Shown: positions 6,030 through 8,113 of the stretch, piece after piece
Layout: every line of letters starts with the position of its first letter
Position numbering within the stretch: position 1 is the stretch's first letter
Assembly (NCBI GenBank): GCA_964556665.1
Contig: CAZKXU010000111.1
Span: 1 to 8,113, forward strand
Direction of reading: 5' to 3'
Source of the DNA: CAZKXU01 sp964556665
Lineage (GTDB): Bacteria > Bdellovibrionota_C > UBA2361 > CAZKXU01
DNA length: 8,113 bases
Notes under the pieces: generated by a model
What the model was told of the DNA's origin: nothing
Seen by the model: the letters and a program-made list of their open reading frames with translations, nothing else
The model's database searches: none
Position numbers and translations under genes: made by a program

Positions 6030-7337
6030 ATGCGTGTTGATATGGTAATGCCTCAGATGGGCGAATCGATAACTGAAGCAAAGATTCTAAAATGGAGAAA
6101 AAGCAAAGGCGAGAAGGTCGACAAGGATGAGATCATTCTTGAGATATCAACCGACAAGGTAGACTCCGAGATCCCTGCTCCAGCTGCTGGCGTGCTGGCT
6201 GAGCTTCTCTTCAACGAAGGAGATGTAGTTCCGGTTAAAACCAAGATTGCGATTATCGATTCTGAGCTTAGCGCCTCTGCGCAGCCAGCTAAAGCAACGC
6301 CTGTCCAGGAGAATAGACTATCTGTTGTCGAAGGCAGCAAGTCGAGCGTCCCTCATGCAATGAATGGCTCAGGACATTCCGAAGAGGATGATCGCTTTTA
6401 CTCACCGCTTGTAAAGAGCTTGGCTGAGAAACATGGAGTGCCGCTTGCCGAGCTAAATTCTGTTAAGGGAACAGGGCAAGGTGGAAGAGTTACGAAGCAG
6501 GATTTCTTAGACTACGTGGCTACTCGCGGCAGCACAAAACCTACTGCTACACCTGCACAAGCAGCAACACCTGCTCCGCAAAGCATAGCTGTAGCAGCTA
6601 AACCTGTTGCACCGCAGCCGCAGATAAACTGGGGCAGCGATGTCGAGATCGTGCCGATGGACAACATGCGCCAAGCTATCGCCGACCATATGGTACGCTC
6701 TAAAGCTACCAGTCCGCATGTTTATTCGATTCAGGAGGTTGACTGCACCAAGATATCGCAGTACCGCAAAATGTACAAAAATAAATTCCAGGAGAAGGAG
6801 GGCTTTAGTCTTAGCTTTACCCCGTTCTTCCTTGAGGCCGCAGTTAAGGGCCTACAACAGTATCCTTATATAAACTCCTCTATTGACGGCAAAAAGATCA
6901 TCCTCAAGAAGCATATTCACCTCGGCTGTGCGGTGGCATTGGGCAATAGCGGCCTGATCGTTCCGGTCATTAAAAGATCAGAGGAGAAAAATTTTGTCGG
7001 GCTGGCGCGCAGTCTTAATGAACTAGCTGCTAAAGCTCGAAACAAAAAACTTCTCCCTGACGATGTAATGGGCGGCACTTTCACCGTTACTAACCCAGGA
7101 GTTTTTGGAACGATTATCGGAACGCCAATTATAAATCAGCCGCAGGTAGCTATTCTTTGCCTTGGAGCTATTAAGAAACGTCCGGTAGTAATTGATGATA
7201 TGATCGCAATTCGTGAGGTTTGCTATCTGACGTTGTCATACGATCATCGCATTGTAGACGGATCTTTAGGCGGTCAGTATCTTGCTTTCTTACGGGATTA
7301 TCTTGAAAACTGGGACCTTAACAGGCCGTTGTATTAA
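6030..7337 (+). CDS. Dihydrolipoamide acyltransferase (E2) of a 2-oxoacid dehydrogenase complex
   Basis: This 435-residue core protein takes the acyl group from E1 on its lipoyl arm and transfers it to coenzyme A. One lipoyl domain occupies about 1-78, with Lys43 in EISTDKVDSEIPAP as the lipoylated residue. A flexible linker follows, then the peripheral-subunit-binding domain at about 123-161 (YSPLVKSLAEKHGVPL to GGRVTKQDFLDYV), which docks E1 or E3. An Ala/Pro/Thr-rich swinging linker spans about 165-198. The catalytic domain (about 203-432) ends with SYDHRIVDG (403-411), giving His406 and Asp410 for acyl transfer. Length and a single lipoyl domain are common for bacterial E2. The gene lies divergent to the fused E1, which is its likely partner. 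Sequence alone does not separate acetyl, branched-chain or succinyl specificity; an E1 of the alpha/beta type argues against 2-oxoglutarate. The frame is intact with all key residues present. Confidence 0.95.
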   Translation: MRVDMVMPQMGESITEAKILKWRKSKGEKVDKDEIILEISTDKVDSEIPAPAAGVLAELLFNEGDVVPVKTKIAIIDSELSASAQPAKATPVQENRLSVVEGSKSSVPHAMNGSGHSEEDDRFYSPLVKSLAEKHGVPLAELNSVKGTGQGGRVTKQDFLDYVATRGSTKPTATPAQAATPAPQSIAVAAKPVAPQPQINWGSDVEIVPMDNMRQAIADHMVRSKATSPHVYSIQEVDCTKISQYRKMYKNKFQEKEGFSLSFTPFFLEAAVKGLQQYPYINSSIDGKKIILKKHIHLGCAVALGNSGLIVPVIKRSEEKNFVGLARSLNELAAKARNKKLLPDDVMGGTFTVTNPGVFGTIIGTPIINQPQVAILCLGAIKKRPVVIDDMIAIREVCYLTLSYDHRIVDGSLGGQYLAFLRDYLENWDLNRPLY

Positions 7338-7367
7338 TATAGGTGTGATGGTTTTATTTGTCCGTAT

Positions 7368-7387
7368 GGGCAGATGGCAATCTGCCC
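7368..7387. repeat. Palindrome A of intergenic pair (8-bp stem, GGCA loop)
   Basis: GGGCAGAT (7368-7375) and ATCTGCCC (7380-7387) are perfect reverse complements around the 4-nt loop GGCA. The repeat is flanked by T on the left and CA on the right, giving TGGG and CCCCA outer ends reminiscent of the element after lpdA. It starts 31 nt after the E2 stop. No T-run follows. It may act as a 3'-end stabiliser, a bidirectional signal or a dispersed palindromic repeat. Confidence 0.8.
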
Positions 7388-7390
7388 CAG

Positions 7391-7410
7391 GTGTGAGCGG
7401 CAGCTCACAC
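7391..7410. repeat. Palindrome B of intergenic pair (8-bp stem, GGCA loop)
   Basis: GTGTGAGC (7391-7398) and GCTCACAC (7403-7410) are perfect reverse complements around the same GGCA loop as palindrome A, only 3 bp away from it. The stem sequence differs from A, so the shared loop and stem length are not explained by simple tandem duplication. CAGGTGT occurs on both sides of it (7388-7394 and 7410-7416). Confidence 0.8.
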
Positions 7411-7467
7411 AGGTGTCGACTATGCAATATTTATGTTTAAGACCTTCCACCAACTCAAGCCCAACCA

Positions 7468-8037
7468 ATGCGTGTAGTATCAGGATCAGCCAAGGGCATT
7501 CAGTTAGATTCGGTTCCAGGAGAGAGCACCCGTCCAATCCTGGATCGTGTTAAAACCGCACTTTTTGACATCCTGCGCCCTGAGCTTGCTGGCAAAAGCA
7601 TTCTTGATCTATTTGCCGGCAGCGGCTCTGTTGGCATTGAAGCTCTGAGCCAAGGCGCAGAGCATGCAGTTTTTGTTGATTTAGAGAAGAAAGCCGTAGC
7701 GGTCATCAAAGGTAACTTAGAAAAAACGAGACTTACTTCTCAAGCCGAAGTGCGGCACACAGATGCATTCGGCTACCTCAAAAAGTGTGCGAAAAGCTTT
7801 GATTATATATTTATCGCACCACCGCAATATAAAGGTCTGTGGGGAGAGGCGCTGCGTGCTATAGCTGAGCGCCCCGAGCTCCTTACTAAGTCTGGCACGA
7901 TAATAGTACAGATCGACCCCAAGGAGGATGAGAGGTTAGAATTTAGAGATTTCGAGCTGCTAAGAGAGAAGGTTTATGGAAATACCAAGCTTCTCTTCTT
8001 TCGTAGACAGAGCGGCCCTCCGGCTGAGATTAAGTAG
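7468..8037 (+). CDS. rsmD: RsmD-family 16S rRNA (guanine-N2)-methyltransferase
   Basis: RsmD uses S-adenosylmethionine to methylate N2 of a guanine in 16S rRNA (G966 in E. coli) during small-subunit assembly. The N-terminus MRVVSGSAKGIQL followed by TRPILDRVKTALFDIL (21-36) is typical and fixes the ATG at 7468. The cofactor-binding motif I is LDLFAGSGSVGIEAL (46-60), with Asp71 ending the next strand (VFVDLEKKA) as the likely ribose contact. The catalytic motif IV, usually DPPY, reads IAPPQYKGLW (116-125), losing the Asp and inserting Gln. I recall the same APPQY form in cyanobacterial members, so it is probably a subfamily trait and not damage. The 189-residue length is normal. The gene is not obviously linked in function to the upstream E2 gene and no Shine-Dalgarno sequence is visible. 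A less likely alternative is another small rRNA methyltransferase of the same fold. Confidence 0.92.
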   Translation: MRVVSGSAKGIQLDSVPGESTRPILDRVKTALFDILRPELAGKSILDLFAGSGSVGIEALSQGAEHAVFVDLEKKAVAVIKGNLEKTRLTSQAEVRHTDAFGYLKKCAKSFDYIFIAPPQYKGLWGEALRAIAERPELLTKSGTIIVQIDPKEDERLEFRDFELLREKVYGNTKLLFFRRQSGPPAEIK

Positions 8038-8046
8038 AGGCAAATT

Positions 8047-8113
8047 CTATTTACTAGACCTCCAAATAAGTTTTTTCACGTCTAGCATCACATCGTTGCC
8101 CCATCTTGTCACG
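8047..8113 (-). CDS. Possible C-terminal end of a minus-strand gene (5' part outside window)
   Basis: Reading leftward from the right border, one frame stays open for 21 codons to a TAG at 8047-8049. The peptide includes RWGNDVMLDVKKLIWRSSK, whose alternation of hydrophobic and basic residues looks plausible for a protein end. It would be convergent with rsmD, 9 bp apart. The stretch is too short for a family call, and another reverse frame is open for almost as long, so this is tentative. Confidence 0.3.
   Translation of the reverse strand, partial: VTRWGNDVMLDVKKLIWRSSK

Larger units (their letters stand above)
7338..7467. other. Intergenic spacer between E2 and rsmD
   Basis: The 130-bp spacer carries two adjacent palindromes (listed separately) and three copies of AGGTGT (7341, 7389 and 7411; the first two extend to AGGTGTGA). 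No clear promoter or ribosome-binding site for rsmD is seen after the palindromes, although 7421-7440 is AT-rich. Confidence 0.6.

Noticed and set aside
7368..7410. CRISPR-like repeat array
   Set aside because: There are only two units with different sequences and a 3-bp gap, so there is no repeat-spacer structure.
7334..7537. 67-codon minus-strand open frame spanning the E2-rsmD spacer
   Set aside because: It runs through the palindromes and into rsmD's conserved N-terminus, has no family signature and fits a chance frame.

Overview
The window reads as an ordinary bacterial chromosome segment of moderate, near-balanced base composition. It carries five complete housekeeping genes plus a 2-oxoacid dehydrogenase E1 gene, with a truncated gene end at each border. 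I saw no phage, plasmid, transposase, CRISPR array, tRNA or rRNA. The lineage cannot be named from this sequence. Three clues point away from enteric or Bacillus-type genomes: an E1 with alpha and beta parts fused in one chain and a WDDGYGIS-type thiamine diphosphate loop (a form I associate with Bacteroidota and other non-model phyla), an RsmD with APPQY in place of DPPY (a variant I associate with cyanobacteria and others), and almost no Shine-Dalgarno sequences before the genes.

Layout: a C-terminal gene fragment (to 209); an RluA-family pseudouridine synthase (252-1160); dihydrolipoyl dehydrogenase lpdA (1263-2660); an intergenic double palindrome (2661-2737); octanoyltransferase lipB (2757-3416); on the minus strand the fused E1 (3382-5835), whose 3' end overlaps lipB by 35 bp; a 194-bp divergent intergenic region (5836-6029); the E2 acyltransferase (6030-7337); a second double-palindrome spacer (7338-7467); rsmD (7468-8037); and a possible minus-strand gene end at the right border.

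The central 6 kb is one functional unit: E1 (oxidative decarboxylation), E2 (lipoyl-bearing acyltransferase), E3 (LpdA, reoxidation of lipoamide), and LipB, which starts lipoylation of E2. Together these make and charge a pyruvate or branched-chain 2-oxoacid dehydrogenase complex; the substrate cannot be decided by reading. The arrangement is unusual because E1 and E2 are divergent, and E3 and lipB face E1 convergently, so the module is at least three transcription units. The flanking genes are RNA-modification enzymes.

I did not find a convincing new system. The items most worth a second look are the two intergenic double palindromes, which share 4-nt loops and a paired design and may belong to a genome-wide repeat family, the divergent E1/E2 control region with its hairpin, the convergent lipB/E1 overlap, and the motif variants in LipB, RsmD and the pseudouridine synthase.
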